Assembly (NCBI GenBank): GCA_002733205.1
Contig: NVUW01000002.1
Span: forward strand, 372,001-436,000
Origin: Thalassobium sp.
GTDB lineage: Bacteria; Pseudomonadota; Gammaproteobacteria; Pseudomonadales; Oceanobacteraceae
DNA: 64,000 bases
Direction: 5' to 3'
The position numbers and the translations under genes are program-made. How positions within the stretch are numbered: position 1 is the first letter of the stretch; every line of letters starts with the position of its first letter. A model generated the notes under the pieces. That model saw only the letters and a list, made by a program, of their open reading frames with translations, had not been told where the DNA came from and ran no database searches. Of this stretch, positions 45,198-54,568 are shown in pieces.

Positions 45198-47234
45198 TTA
45201 CTGTTCTCCTCTACTGGATGTGATTTCTTTCAAAGCCGCTATTTTCATATCCCAGTACGGATGTAAGTTGCCAATCTCGGCCAACCTTCTGGCTCGCTTA
45301 ACAATATTTTCGTACTGCTCACCTTTATTTGAGAGATCAGCGATTATGTCGTCTATGCGCTCTATGACTGGCTGGAACTTTAGAAGGTGCTCATCCATAT
45401 TCAGGCTATTCTCACGGCTGTGCAAAGGTAGCCATTTCTGGATCGATAGCAGCATGAGAACATCCTCCTCTCTTGCTCTGAGCGCATAAGACTTACAAAA
45501 GAAGCAGCTTAGCATTGCCGAGCATCGGGGGCTGGGAGCTTCATCGGAAAAGCCTCCCTCTTTGGCCTCACCTTGAGATATGCAAATGCCTGTCAGGCCC
45601 TGAGTGCCGACATTTTCACCAACGATATTTACAGCGACCCGCTTTGATTTGTAGAGATTGACAGCGCTAGCCAGGCCGCTGAAGAAGCCGTTTAGCTCTT
45701 TAACTGCAACCCGGTTTTCAACTGCAATGTAGTGCTTTCTTGATGTTTCAACAGTGTGTTGATGCTGGTTTGCAGAGTAGTGAATGTCACCGGTTACAGT
45801 AAGGGCTAAATTCACCGAGTAATCCCGCCAATCCTTTGTACTAACCCAAAGGTTGACTGAATTCCAAAACTTGGTAGGGATGATGAGCTGCTTACTGCTA
45901 ATTGTGTGAGAGAGAGATTGTCTTTGTTTGAAATGTTGGGGCCCTTTTAGGGGAGAGTCTGACGGAATAAACTTTTGGCATAATGCAACATAACGGCTCC
46001 AATATTTTTTTGCGAGAGGGCTTAGACGAAGAGAATATTGCTTATCACCTTTGCTTTTGAAGGAGAGAATTCTGAACTTGCCTTCTCGTTCGAGATTGGT
46101 GGGCTCGATCATAGGGGCTGTTAGCAAGACGGCTAGGTTTGTACCGCTGTCCGCAAGTATCAGATGGGAAAAGTGAACGCTTGCAATGTTAAAAAGATCA
46201 CGATGATATGACTCATGTTCGATGGCGCCTGAATTATCAGATGAAATTATGGCGTGGTAATGTTCTCGTAATCTGTAATGAAATTTTTTGTCGGAAAATG
46301 GACCATTTTTCTTAATTTCGGCATCTTTCGACTCCATTAATTCATTTATGCTTCTGCTTATTTTTCCGCTACGATCATAAAGCAACTCATGAATTCGGCT
46401 ACGGCCCAGGGTTCCCGACCTATAAAAGTACGATGCAGGATTATTGTTGATTCCGTGTAGGTTCCAATGGCTTGAGCTTAGGTAGATCTGACCAGTGATA
46501 CCAAGTTTCGGTTCTGGTTTGAGAATAAATGGTTTGGGATGATCATCCTGAAGCAAATATTCAGAGATTTTATTGAATAAATAACGATGTGCATCTCGGC
46601 TGAGTGCTGCGCGTTGTGTGCTTTCAAGGACTTTGAATCCTTTTTCGCCTCTTCTCTGTTGAATTCTCAGTGCCCAACTCTGCAATTTATCATATTCTAG
46701 ATCGTGATGTGTCAGTAGAATCGCTTGGGCTGCTCCTTCTTGGCACATACGTGCTGTGCTTCTACTGAATGGCGAGGATAGATTGCTCTGAGATACTCGA
46801 TCCCAAAGTAGATTTGAGTATTCACTATATGCTCGCTTCATCTGCTCTTTGTCGAAGAAAAGCTTGTCACGTTCGTAGCGATTATCTGCCCAGTCGATAA
46901 AGTTTAATTGATATGTAATAGATCCTCGTTTTGCGGTTCCATCGAGGAAGGAATCAATAAGTCTAATTAAGTAGATTTTCCGATGATTTATATAGCTCGA
47001 AAAGTCGATGTCCCAGCTATCCAGTGAAGTGGGGGAGCATTTGGTTCTGGTCTTGATAGAAGCAATGTTGCGCACGTTAAACAGCACTCGTCCAGCATAA
47101 ATCTGCTTGTAATTTTGGCTGCTGCTTTTGAAATTGAATCTAATTCTGCCCAGTTCAGAGAGTGAGAGCGATGCCGCTTCAAACTGACTGTATTGCTCGG
47201 GCCGGTCGTTAAACAAGTCGAAGAACTCATTCAT
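45198..47234 (-). CDS. Recombinase-fold protein without recognisable catalytic residues (Tfp-like)
   Basis: A 678-residue protein starting at 47234, whose start overlaps the preceding stop codon by 8 bp. Its C-terminal half has the position and rough outline of a tyrosine recombinase domain, but where the first catalytic Arg is expected it reads ADSGTNLAVL, and the HxxR box is replaced by ANQHQHTVETSRKHY. A C-terminal Cys cluster (GICIS, PRCSAMLSCFFCKS, near 45487-45600) is shared in style with the next protein. It is probably structural. A longer frame upstream to 47321 lies inside the first recombinase gene and is not used. Confidence 0.75.
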   Translation of the reverse strand: MNEFFDLFNDRPEQYSQFEAASLSLSELGRIRFNFKSSSQNYKQIYAGRVLFNVRNIASIKTRTKCSPTSLDSWDIDFSSYINHRKIYLIRLIDSFLDGTAKRGSITYQLNFIDWADNRYERDKLFFDKEQMKRAYSEYSNLLWDRVSQSNLSSPFSRSTARMCQEGAAQAILLTHHDLEYDKLQSWALRIQQRRGEKGFKVLESTQRAALSRDAHRYLFNKISEYLLQDDHPKPFILKPEPKLGITGQIYLSSSHWNLHGINNNPASYFYRSGTLGRSRIHELLYDRSGKISRSINELMESKDAEIKKNGPFSDKKFHYRLREHYHAIISSDNSGAIEHESYHRDLFNIASVHFSHLILADSGTNLAVLLTAPMIEPTNLEREGKFRILSFKSKGDKQYSLRLSPLAKKYWSRYVALCQKFIPSDSPLKGPQHFKQRQSLSHTISSKQLIIPTKFWNSVNLWVSTKDWRDYSVNLALTVTGDIHYSANQHQHTVETSRKHYIAVENRVAVKELNGFFSGLASAVNLYKSKRVAVNIVGENVGTQGLTGICISQGEAKEGGFSDEAPSPRCSAMLSCFFCKSYALRAREEDVLMLLSIQKWLPLHSRENSLNMDEHLLKFQPVIERIDDIIADLSNKGEQYENIVKRARRLAEIGNLHPYWDMKIAALKEITSSRGEQ

Positions 47235-48705
47235 CAAAGTTGTCCCAAGGGAAGTTTTCGCCGTACATGGCTTTGTGAACGGCTTCGTTCTTTTTCTTTT
47301 GTTCTTGAACGAATTCGTCATACTTCAGATAGATCATCGTTGTTGACTCATGCTTATGGCCGAGAAGACCTTTAACGTGAGTGATGATCTCTGTGTCTGA
47401 CATGCCTCCCAATGCTTTGGCTTTTCGTACGAATCGCATACCTCGCGTGGCTCTAAGGTCATGGAATTTAAACCCTTTGTATTGTGGGTCTTTATTCTGT
47501 TTGATCCATGGAATTAGCTTTTGGTTTACGAAGTCGTTTATCGAGCCTCCTACATGGTGGCCTGCCTTTCCCCGCTCGCTCCTCTTTAGCGTCATTGAAT
47601 AGTTAGGGTTGGCAGCGTCCTGTACGTGTCGATTCGCGGTGTAAAATGGACTGCCAAACTTTGTCAAAAAAACATAGTTCGAAGATGAGTCGCCGTAGAA
47701 GCTTTGTGATTTCCTTGCTTTGTATATCTCTGAGTACTTTACCCATTCGTAGACCTGTGCAACCAACGAGCTCGGTGCTTTAAGAACGTACTGAACGCCG
47801 TGCTTCGTATCAACGCCAGTCGTTGGCCCAACGGGGATTCTCGCTTCTTTGGTTTCTCTTGATGACTCGTAAGCCTTCTTTATCGCTTCAACGCTCATCG
47901 TGCAGATGGTTTGTTTTCTGGCCCCGGTGTATAAAGCCAACCAGACCATCAGTTGCATCTGACGGTTACCTATGGCTTCAATGCCCTCAAGAACCCACTC
48001 CACCTCTGTTTCTGATAGTGGGCGCACACCGCCTTCTTCGCCCAGTATGAGATCGAACTGTTCCTCTTCAACAGAGGCCTTTGTTATATGGATATCCGAA
48101 TAGGTCACAGGGAACTGTCTGCCACCCTTAATCATTACCTTGTGCTGTTTGAGTGTGTAAAAGCGATCTTGTATCTCTTCACCTGGAGGGGTTAGTTTGT
48201 TGTCGTTCAGAAACATATAGAACGCTGCGACCTCTGCGGCTTTTTGCTTAACCGTCTTAAGAGTGTTCTGTTTCTGCTCGAACAGCCCCGTGAGATATGA
48301 CTTGTAGATATACGTGACTCGTTGGTTCTTCCTGCTGAGAGGTGGGGCGTAAAAAATATCGAGTGGCAGATCGTCAGTCTTATGTTCGTCAATGAAGTGC
48401 AAGTATGAGAGTAGGTTCTTTGCTTTTCGATCTAGCGTTACGATTGAGCGAGGGCTGGATTCTGCGAACTTCAACCACCAACGGTAGAGGTAAAGGTTGC
48501 CGAGATCCCATGGCTCACCATTCCTGTAGATGATTGGGAATCGCTCAATCATCAAATCGTTAGTCTCTTCAAATTTTTGCTGATCGCTATTCCAGTGAAG
48601 AACTCTGTTCGTCCACTCGATTGTAGGAACCCCTCCGGGGCTGGCAACGAGCTTGCCGTCGAGTCTGTAAAGGCGTTGGATGTATATTATTTTGGGTCGA
48701 TTCAT
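47227..48705 (-). CDS. Tyrosine recombinase (IntA-like), first gene of the operon
   Basis: A 492-residue tyrosine recombinase when started at ATG 48705. The catalytic set is Arg263 in YTGARKQTIC, His415-Arg418 in FHDLRATRG, His450 in LLGHKHES and Tyr459 in MIYLKY. An N-terminal SAM-like core-binding domain precedes it. TTG 48771 would add 22 residues but would lie in the end-repeat region. The gene is first in intA-tfp-intB-srap-like order and reads away from the right end of the element. Confidence 0.87.
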   Translation of the reverse strand: MNRPKIIYIQRLYRLDGKLVASPGGVPTIEWTNRVLHWNSDQQKFEETNDLMIERFPIIYRNGEPWDLGNLYLYRWWLKFAESSPRSIVTLDRKAKNLLSYLHFIDEHKTDDLPLDIFYAPPLSRKNQRVTYIYKSYLTGLFEQKQNTLKTVKQKAAEVAAFYMFLNDNKLTPPGEEIQDRFYTLKQHKVMIKGGRQFPVTYSDIHITKASVEEEQFDLILGEEGGVRPLSETEVEWVLEGIEAIGNRQMQLMVWLALYTGARKQTICTMSVEAIKKAYESSRETKEARIPVGPTTGVDTKHGVQYVLKAPSSLVAQVYEWVKYSEIYKARKSQSFYGDSSSNYVFLTKFGSPFYTANRHVQDAANPNYSMTLKRSERGKAGHHVGGSINDFVNQKLIPWIKQNKDPQYKGFKFHDLRATRGMRFVRKAKALGGMSDTEIITHVKGLLGHKHESTTMIYLKYDEFVQEQKKKNEAVHKAMYGENFPWDNFDE

Positions 48706-48791
48706 GTCGACGGGCACCATTATATTGGACACGCATGTCAACACTCTTGTGGACATTAGTGTGTCAGTCAATGTTTTCTACCTTAGTGTGT
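48706..48791. repeat. Right end of the element with TTGACA-type motifs
   Basis: TTGGACA near 48725, GTCAAC near 48738, GTGGACATTAG near 48750 and GTCAGTCAATG near 48763 precede the terminus CTTAGTGTGTGC. The pattern mirrors the left-end cluster. The intA promoter must also lie here. Confidence 0.6.
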
Positions 48792-49034
48792 GCGCAGAAA
48801 GCCAAAACTCCACAGCAGCAGGGTAAACAGTTGCGCGCCAATCGCGACCGCTCCCAGGTGTTGCGGGTCGGGCAGGTGTGCCAGTACCGCGCTGTCGGCC
48901 AGCCCCAGTAATGGCACCGTGATGTTGCTGAGCATGATCGGCCAGGCCAGCATCCAGATGCGGCGTTGTGTCGCAGCCAGAGAAGGGGCTGTTGCTGCGT
49001 GGCTGGCCGTCATGGCTGATATACTCCGCGTCAC
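48783..49034 (-). pseudogene. N-terminal part of the split MATE (DinF-like) transporter
   Basis: 81 native residues from MTRSISAM or, more probably, a start a few codons later, through RRIWMLAWPIMLSN and LLGLADSAVLAHL to LLWSFGFLR. The sequence then runs into Thr-His-stop encoded by the element end. The missing remainder is at 26872-27981. It is adjacent to the divergent SCO gene, 40 bp away. Confidence 0.88.
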
Positions 49035-49074
49035 CGATTTGGGGGCACTATAGGTTATAGGGGTTGGGGCACTG

Positions 49075-49698
49075 ATGAAAAAAGCGATTGTACTGTTTTT
49101 ACTGTTACTTGCGGCATGGCTGACCGGTGCAGGTGTTGCTTATGCACCGCAATGGCAGCAGGCGCAGCTGCTGCAGCAGGATGGTCTGATGCTGTTCCCC
49201 CGTGCATTGGCGGTAACCGATCAGACATTTATCAACCAGCAAGGGCAGCGGATGGCGCTGAGCGAGTTGCAGGGTCGTAACGTACTGCTGTTTTTTGGCT
49301 ACACCTTTTGCCCGGATATCTGCCCGACCACGCTTGCCGACCTCAGCCGTACCTGGAAACAGCTGCCGGCCGATATTCGCGAACAATGGCAGGTGGTGCT
49401 GGTGTCGGTTGACCCTGAGCGCGACAGCCCGCAGTCACTTCAGCCTTATATGGCGTACTTCAATAAGGGTTTTCTGGGCTTTACCGGTAATGCCGATGGT
49501 CTGGGCGTGCTGGCGGCGGAACTTAACGCGGTGTACAGCAAAGTTGAGCGCGGCGAAGGCGTGGCATACCTGATGGATCACAGCGCCAATCTGGTGATTC
49601 TGGATAAACAGGGCGCTTACCGTGGTTATATCGCCCCGCCGCATAATTCACAGCGACTGGTGCCAGTGCTGCAGGCGCTAAGTGCCCGCCTTCAATAA
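49075..49698 (+). CDS. SCO1/SenC-family copper chaperone
   Basis: A 207-residue thioredoxin-fold protein with an N-terminal membrane anchor (IVLFLLLLAAWLTGAGVAYA). The copper-binding CxxxC is in FGYTFCPDICPTTLADL, with the distal His in YLMDHSANLVIL. SCO proteins deliver copper to the CuA site of cytochrome c oxidase or act as redox partners. The gene is divergent from the broken MATE gene. Confidence 0.93.
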   Translation: MKKAIVLFLLLLAAWLTGAGVAYAPQWQQAQLLQQDGLMLFPRALAVTDQTFINQQGQRMALSELQGRNVLLFFGYTFCPDICPTTLADLSRTWKQLPADIREQWQVVLVSVDPERDSPQSLQPYMAYFNKGFLGFTGNADGLGVLAAELNAVYSKVERGEGVAYLMDHSANLVILDKQGAYRGYIAPPHNSQRLVPVLQALSARLQ

Positions 49699-49705
49699 CC
49701 TGCCG

Positions 49706-50131
49706 TCAGTAACGGCTGATCTGCATGGGAGCGGCTTTTAATGGTGGCTGTGCCCGCTTGATCAGCTGCCGCAATCCACTGTTGTTACAGCGACCCTGAT
49801 ACTCCAGCCAGTGAAGAGTATTGCCTGCCAGATAAACAGAGCCGGAGACAATGGCACTGCCTGCGGTCCAGCCGCCGACAATCACCACATAGGCTCCGAG
49901 GCACACTTCAGCGCTTTGCTGACAATCCCCCAGTCCCCGCCACAGGTCGGCATGCGTATTCGCCTCCAGCCACTCATAGTTCAGCGCCAGCTGGCGTGAT
50001 ATCAGTTCGCAGCGGGCATAGCCCTGATCCAGCGGCACTTTGCTGGGGTAAACGGTGCAGCCGCTGAGTATCAGTAATGCTGTCAGAGCCCAAAACAGCA
50101 GGGTGTTTTCTGGTGCTTTCATCCATGACAT
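49706..50131 (-). CDS. Small cysteine-containing lipoprotein of unknown function
   Basis: A 141-residue protein with a hydrophobic leader (LLFWALTALLILSGCTVYP) and lipobox Cys. It has further cysteines in YARCELI, LGDCQQSAEVC and QGRCNN, and a hydrophobic central segment AYVVIVGGWTAGSAIVSGSVYLAG. No family was recognised. It is convergent with the SCO gene, whose stop lies 8 bp away. Confidence 0.6.
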   Translation of the reverse strand: MSWMKAPENTLLFWALTALLILSGCTVYPSKVPLDQGYARCELISRQLALNYEWLEANTHADLWRGLGDCQQSAEVCLGAYVVIVGGWTAGSAIVSGSVYLAGNTLHWLEYQGRCNNSGLRQLIKRAQPPLKAAPMQISRY

Positions 50132-50209
50132 CCATCCGGTACAGAACCGTCAGTATGCTGAACGCGGGCTAAACCGTAGCTGAACGACGCAACATAGCCT
50201 TTGCATTTA

Positions 50210-52909
50210 TCAGGGCGCAGGGCTCTTGCCCGCTTCGCCGGAGCTGGCGGGCAGTTGCCGGTTCAGGAGGCGGGTTGCGCTCTGATTACTGCTGCCCAGA
50301 TTGCTGTTCAGGTTAATAAGAAAGTTGACTCCACTGCGGTTCGCATTCAGCTCAATAATCTGTTCCGCGCCCAGACTCGGATAGGCACCGCAGGTTTCAC
50401 CGGCCTGACAGATCACGTTATCCACATCAATATCGGAACCGGCCAGCAGCCGATAACGTCCGGCAGCAATGCCACTGAAGCTGAAGCGGCCGTTGCTGAG
50501 CGCGGCGATGCTTTTGACAACACATTGCTCCTCAACACAATCGCTGTCTTCCAGCAGAACATATTGCTGAGTCATGCTGTTGTTGCTGACCGTTCCGTTT
50601 TGCATATACACCGGAATACTCAGGCTGTTGCTGCCGTCGCTGACGATGATGGTGGCGTTGTAGTAGCCATCGCTCAGGCCGCTGCGGTTAACGCTGGCAC
50701 TGTAGCTGCCCAGCCCTTTGTCGTCGGTGCTGGCCGCAGTAATGCTCAGCCAGTCGGCATCTTCACTGACACTGAGCAGTGCCGGTTGCAGATCACCGGC
50801 ATTGCTCAGGGTAAAGCTGAGGCTGCTGTCACTGCCAAACACCAGTTCCGCCGGAGAAGACTGTAATGCCACCGGGCGCGGTGGCAAGGTACCACCATTG
50901 GCCAGTTTCAGCGCTTCGCTGACCGCGCGGTAAGCATCAATCTGACCATAACCCAACTGGTTGTCACGGTTACAGCTGGTGGCCTTACTGGTGATCGCAC
51001 AGCTCTGCAATAACTGATCGACATCGCTGGCGGACAGCGCCGGATAGGCGGATTTCATCAACGCAATCACCCCGGCGACATGCGGGCTGGCCATGGAGGT
51101 TCCTTGATACAGGTCATAACTGGGTTGGCGTGAGCCGCTGCTGTCATCGGCCACGGTACTGAACACGCCATCCTTCTTGCCGTCGCGGTTATCGTCATTA
51201 CCCAGCTCTCCACCAGGGGCTGCAACGCTGATGGTGTTGCCAAAATTGGAGTAGCTGGCCAGCGTCCCCTGATAGTTGGTGGCGCTGACGGAAATCACTT
51301 CCGGATAGGCCGCCGGATAAAACGGTGAGGAGGAGGTCTCGTTACCGGCAGCAGCAGCAATAATTACCCCGGCATTACGGGCAGCGGCATACACCGACTG
51401 CTCCGCTGCGGATGAACTGTAGCCGCCGAGGCTGAGGTTAATTACATCGGCCTTGTTGGCTGGCAGTGTGTTGCTGTCGTTGCTGAGCCGGGCGGCATAA
51501 CGCACGGCCTGAATAATGTCGTAGGAGGTGCCGCCATTCTTGCCCAGCGCCCGCAGCGGCATGATTTTCGCCTTCCAGGCGACACCGGCTCCGCCAATGC
51601 CGTTATTGCTTGCTGCTGCTACGGTGCCAGCAACATGGGTGCCGTGCCATGAGCTGGCTCCGGGAATATCGTCGTCGCCAGGGTCATCAGGGTTGTTATC
51701 GATACCATTGCCATCGCGGGCACTGTCTCTGTTGCTGACAAAGTCATAGCCAGCGATCAGCTGACTGCTCAGATCCGGATGGGCCAGATACACACCGGTA
51801 TCAATCACCGCCACGATGACGCCATCACCTTTGCTCAGATCCCAGGTCTGCGGCAGGTTGATAGCCGGATAATGCCACTGGTAGCGGTAGTAAGGATCGT
51901 TGGCCGTGGCCTGCACTTTACGGATGTAATTGGGCTCGGCGTATTCGATACCTTCCTGCTGGCGCAGGCGCTTGCTGTCGATCAGGGTCTGGCGTTTGTT
52001 ATACAGCGTCTCGCTGAAAGCACGCAGGAGATCGGGCTCAGCACTGCCGGCGCTTAACCGCGCGCTGCTGCGGTTAAGGCTGAGCAGCTGCGGTTTGTCC
52101 GGATCGGTTGTCGATGCGGCTTTCAGCTGGTTCAGGGCCACAGGAGTGAGTGCGGTGCTTAGACCCGCATTACGGGCCTGGGCGCTGAGGCTGCTGCCGG
52201 CTTTGGCTTTCACAATGATTTCGTCGGTAACAAAGTCATCCATTCGGTGTGCGGATGCGGATGTACTGGCGGGCAGAATCTGCAGCACGTATTTGGAAAT
52301 ACCGGAATAGGCGTAGACGTTAATCAGGTAGTCGCCGTCGGCCGGAACCGTGACTTCTTCAAATGCTGCGGCAGCACCATCCACCGGGCCCAGCTGGGAT
52401 GAGTCTGCCAGAATATAATCCCCTTCAGCGTTTGGGGTTGCCTCGGCGAGAAACAGATCAAGATCGCCGTGATAGCCCTCGCCACTATAAAAGTAGGTCA
52501 GGTCGACCACCTGCAGGCGGAGGGTCTGCCCCGCTTGCAGACTGGCCTTAAAGTAATCGTCGCGGTCTGCGCTGTCGGCATAGCGTTCCGATGCGCTGTT
52601 TCCTGATACCGTGCTGTTGGTTGCTCTGGCCGAGGCGAAGCCCTGAACGGTGGTCAGGTTGCTCAACAGCTGCGGGTTGGTGGGATCGTCATTACTGGCA
52701 TAAGGCGCGTAGATATCGTTGATATCGGAATCGGTGACGATACCGGTGGCAATGCTCAGCTGGCCCGATAACGAGTACGTGGCTGTCGGGTTGCTGCTGC
52801 CACTGCTGCCTCCGCAGGCACTGAGAACAAGGCTTAGCAACATGGCCAACAACATGGGCAACAACAGGCCCAGAGATAATCGGTGTGATAGGAGGGAGCT
52901 GACTGACAT
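50210..52909 (-). CDS. S8 (subtilisin-like) peptidase lipoprotein
   Basis: An 899-residue secreted protease with a lipoprotein signal (LLSLVLSAC, Cys32). A ~330-residue pre-domain precedes the subtilase domain, whose triad is Asp370 (AVIDTGV), His422 (WHGTHVAG) and Ser605 (GTSMASPHVAG). The C-terminal region resembles a beta-sandwich. The start at 52909 was chosen because a GGAA lies upstream; ATG 52930 adds seven residues. It is a likely surface or secreted protein-degrading enzyme. Confidence 0.9.
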   Translation of the reverse strand: MSVSSLLSHRLSLGLLLPMLLAMLLSLVLSACGGSSGSSNPTATYSLSGQLSIATGIVTDSDINDIYAPYASNDDPTNPQLLSNLTTVQGFASARATNSTVSGNSASERYADSADRDDYFKASLQAGQTLRLQVVDLTYFYSGEGYHGDLDLFLAEATPNAEGDYILADSSQLGPVDGAAAAFEEVTVPADGDYLINVYAYSGISKYVLQILPASTSASAHRMDDFVTDEIIVKAKAGSSLSAQARNAGLSTALTPVALNQLKAASTTDPDKPQLLSLNRSSARLSAGSAEPDLLRAFSETLYNKRQTLIDSKRLRQQEGIEYAEPNYIRKVQATANDPYYRYQWHYPAINLPQTWDLSKGDGVIVAVIDTGVYLAHPDLSSQLIAGYDFVSNRDSARDGNGIDNNPDDPGDDDIPGASSWHGTHVAGTVAAASNNGIGGAGVAWKAKIMPLRALGKNGGTSYDIIQAVRYAARLSNDSNTLPANKADVINLSLGGYSSSAAEQSVYAAARNAGVIIAAAAGNETSSSPFYPAAYPEVISVSATNYQGTLASYSNFGNTISVAAPGGELGNDDNRDGKKDGVFSTVADDSSGSRQPSYDLYQGTSMASPHVAGVIALMKSAYPALSASDVDQLLQSCAITSKATSCNRDNQLGYGQIDAYRAVSEALKLANGGTLPPRPVALQSSPAELVFGSDSSLSFTLSNAGDLQPALLSVSEDADWLSITAASTDDKGLGSYSASVNRSGLSDGYYNATIIVSDGSNSLSIPVYMQNGTVSNNSMTQQYVLLEDSDCVEEQCVVKSIAALSNGRFSFSGIAAGRYRLLAGSDIDVDNVICQAGETCGAYPSLGAEQIIELNANRSGVNFLINLNSNLGSSNQSATRLLNRQLPASSGEAGKSPAP

Positions 52910-53053
52910 AGGCCGTTCCAACAAATTCATGTGCAGCTATTTTAGCTTCTTATGTGACGGCTGTTCGTAACGCGGCTGTCTTTTCTCTGCGCATAGGCAA
53001 TTGCACAACTTTGCATTACCCTGAGGTTTCAGCCGTACAGCAAAGGATTGCTT

Positions 53054-54568
53054 ATGTCGTTAGCCCGCGTATACACCCGCGCGCAGCTGGGTATTGATGC
53101 GCCGCCGGTCATTGTTGAGGTGCATCTGTCCAGCGGCCTGCCGTCGCTCAGTCTGGTGGGATTACCGGAAACCGCCGTTAAAGAAAGCAAAGACCGTGTG
53201 CGTTCTGCCCTGATGAACGCGCAGTTTGAATTTCCTGCCAAACGCATCACCATCAATTTGTCTCCTGCCGATCTGCCAAAAGAAGGTGGCCGCTATGATC
53301 TGGCCATCGCGCTGGGCATTCTTGCGGCTTCCGGCCAGATTCCGGCCACCGCTCTGGATGGCCATGAATTTATCGGCGAGCTGAGTCTGGGCGGAGAATT
53401 ACAGCCGGTGCCCGGTGTTTTGCCCTGCGCGTTGCAATGCGCGCGGGCGGATCACGTGCTGGTGTTGCCGATTGCCAACGCCGCCGAAGCGGCGCTTTGC
53501 TCGCAGGGAGAATTCCGCAGCGCAGCCAATCTGCTGGAGGTGACCGCTTATCTGCATGGGCAGCAGACGTTAACCGCGGTAACAGCCGGAACGGTACGCG
53601 CCATCCGGGCGGCAGAGCTGGCCGATCTGAGTGATGTGCGGGGGCAGCCACAGGCGCGGCGGGCACTGGAAATTGCCGCTGCCGGGCAACACAACCTGTT
53701 GTTTATCGGCCCGCCGGGCACCGGCAAAACCATGCTCGCCAGTCGTCTGCCCGGTATTTTACCGCCCATGAGTGAAGAAGAGGCGCTGGTGTCGGCGTCG
53801 ATTTATTCCATCAGCAGCCAGCCGTCGCAGTGGCAGGATCAATGGCGTGTGCGGCCTTTTCGCGCGCCGCACCATACGGCTTCCGGAGTGGCGCTGGTCG
53901 GTGGCGGCACCAGCCCCAAGCCCGGAGAAATCTCGCTGGCCCATGGCGGGGTGCTGTTTCTGGATGAGCTGCCGGAATTCAGCCGCAAAGTTCTGGATGT
54001 GCTGCGTGAACCGCTGGAAAGCGGACGTATTGTTATCAGCCGTGCCAATCGTTCAATAACCTATCCGGCACGCTTTCAGCTGATTGCGGCGATGAACCCC
54101 TGCCCCTGTGGTTATTTTGGTGATCCGTCCGGGCGTTGCCATTGCACCCAGGAGCAGATCCGCCGTTATCAGGGGCAGACCTCCGGGCCGCTGCTCGACC
54201 GCATTGATCTGCATGTTGAAGTGCCGCCCATTCCTACGGCTTTATTGCAACAGGCGCCGCCGGGCGAGAGCAGTGCCGTAGTGCAGCAACGGGTTATGGC
54301 TGCGCAGGCCATTCAGCAACAGCGTCAGGACTGTGCCAATGCCGGACTCAGCGCCAGTCTGCGCGAGCGGGTTTGTGCTCTGAGTGAGGAAGATCAGCAC
54401 TGGCTGCTGATGGCCATCGAGCGTCTGCAGCTGTCGGCGCGCGGTTACCATCGCTTGCTGAATATTGCCCGTACCATCGCCGATCTGGATGCGCAGCCAA
54501 CCATTGGCCGGGCGCATCTGCTGGAGGCGCTGGGTTATCGCACACTGGATCGTTATCGTCAGGGGTAG
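53054..54568 (+). CDS. comM: YifB/ComM-family AAA+ ATPase
   Basis: A 504-residue Mg-chelatase-like AAA+ protein. The N-terminal Lon-like domain (LARVYTRAQLGIDAPPVIVEVHLS) is followed by Walker A GPPGTGKTMLAS, Walker B VLFLDELPEF and the Cys-rich insert MNPCPCGYFG. ComM promotes branch migration in natural transformation and is a favourite insertion site for resistance islands. Here it is intact. Confidence 0.93.
   Translation: MSLARVYTRAQLGIDAPPVIVEVHLSSGLPSLSLVGLPETAVKESKDRVRSALMNAQFEFPAKRITINLSPADLPKEGGRYDLAIALGILAASGQIPATALDGHEFIGELSLGGELQPVPGVLPCALQCARADHVLVLPIANAAEAALCSQGEFRSAANLLEVTAYLHGQQTLTAVTAGTVRAIRAAELADLSDVRGQPQARRALEIAAAGQHNLLFIGPPGTGKTMLASRLPGILPPMSEEEALVSASIYSISSQPSQWQDQWRVRPFRAPHHTASGVALVGGGTSPKPGEISLAHGGVLFLDELPEFSRKVLDVLREPLESGRIVISRANRSITYPARFQLIAAMNPCPCGYFGDPSGRCHCTQEQIRRYQGQTSGPLLDRIDLHVEVPPIPTALLQQAPPGESSAVVQQRVMAAQAIQQQRQDCANAGLSASLRERVCALSEEDQHWLLMAIERLQLSARGYHRLLNIARTIADLDAQPTIGRAHLLEALGYRTLDRYRQG

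Larger units (their letters stand above)
27982..48791. mobile_element. ~20.8-kb integrative element (SE-like) inserted in the MATE gene
   Basis: The element is defined by the two halves of the MATE gene. Its left end reads GCAGGCACACTCAGGT and the complement of its right end reads GCACACACTAAGGT, giving imperfect inverted termini (ACACTCAGGT against ACACTAAGGT). Both ends carry clustered TTTGACA/GTCAA motifs. It has no plasmid, phage structural or conjugation gene. A four-gene recombinase operon sits at the right end and cargo fills the rest. Base composition of the recombinase region is clearly more AT-rich than the flanks. The gene order fits SE elements known from Vibrio, from memory. Confidence 0.82.

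Noticed and set aside
53054-54568. comM interrupted by a resistance island
   Set aside because: The gene is full length and its motifs are intact; the element is in the MATE gene instead.
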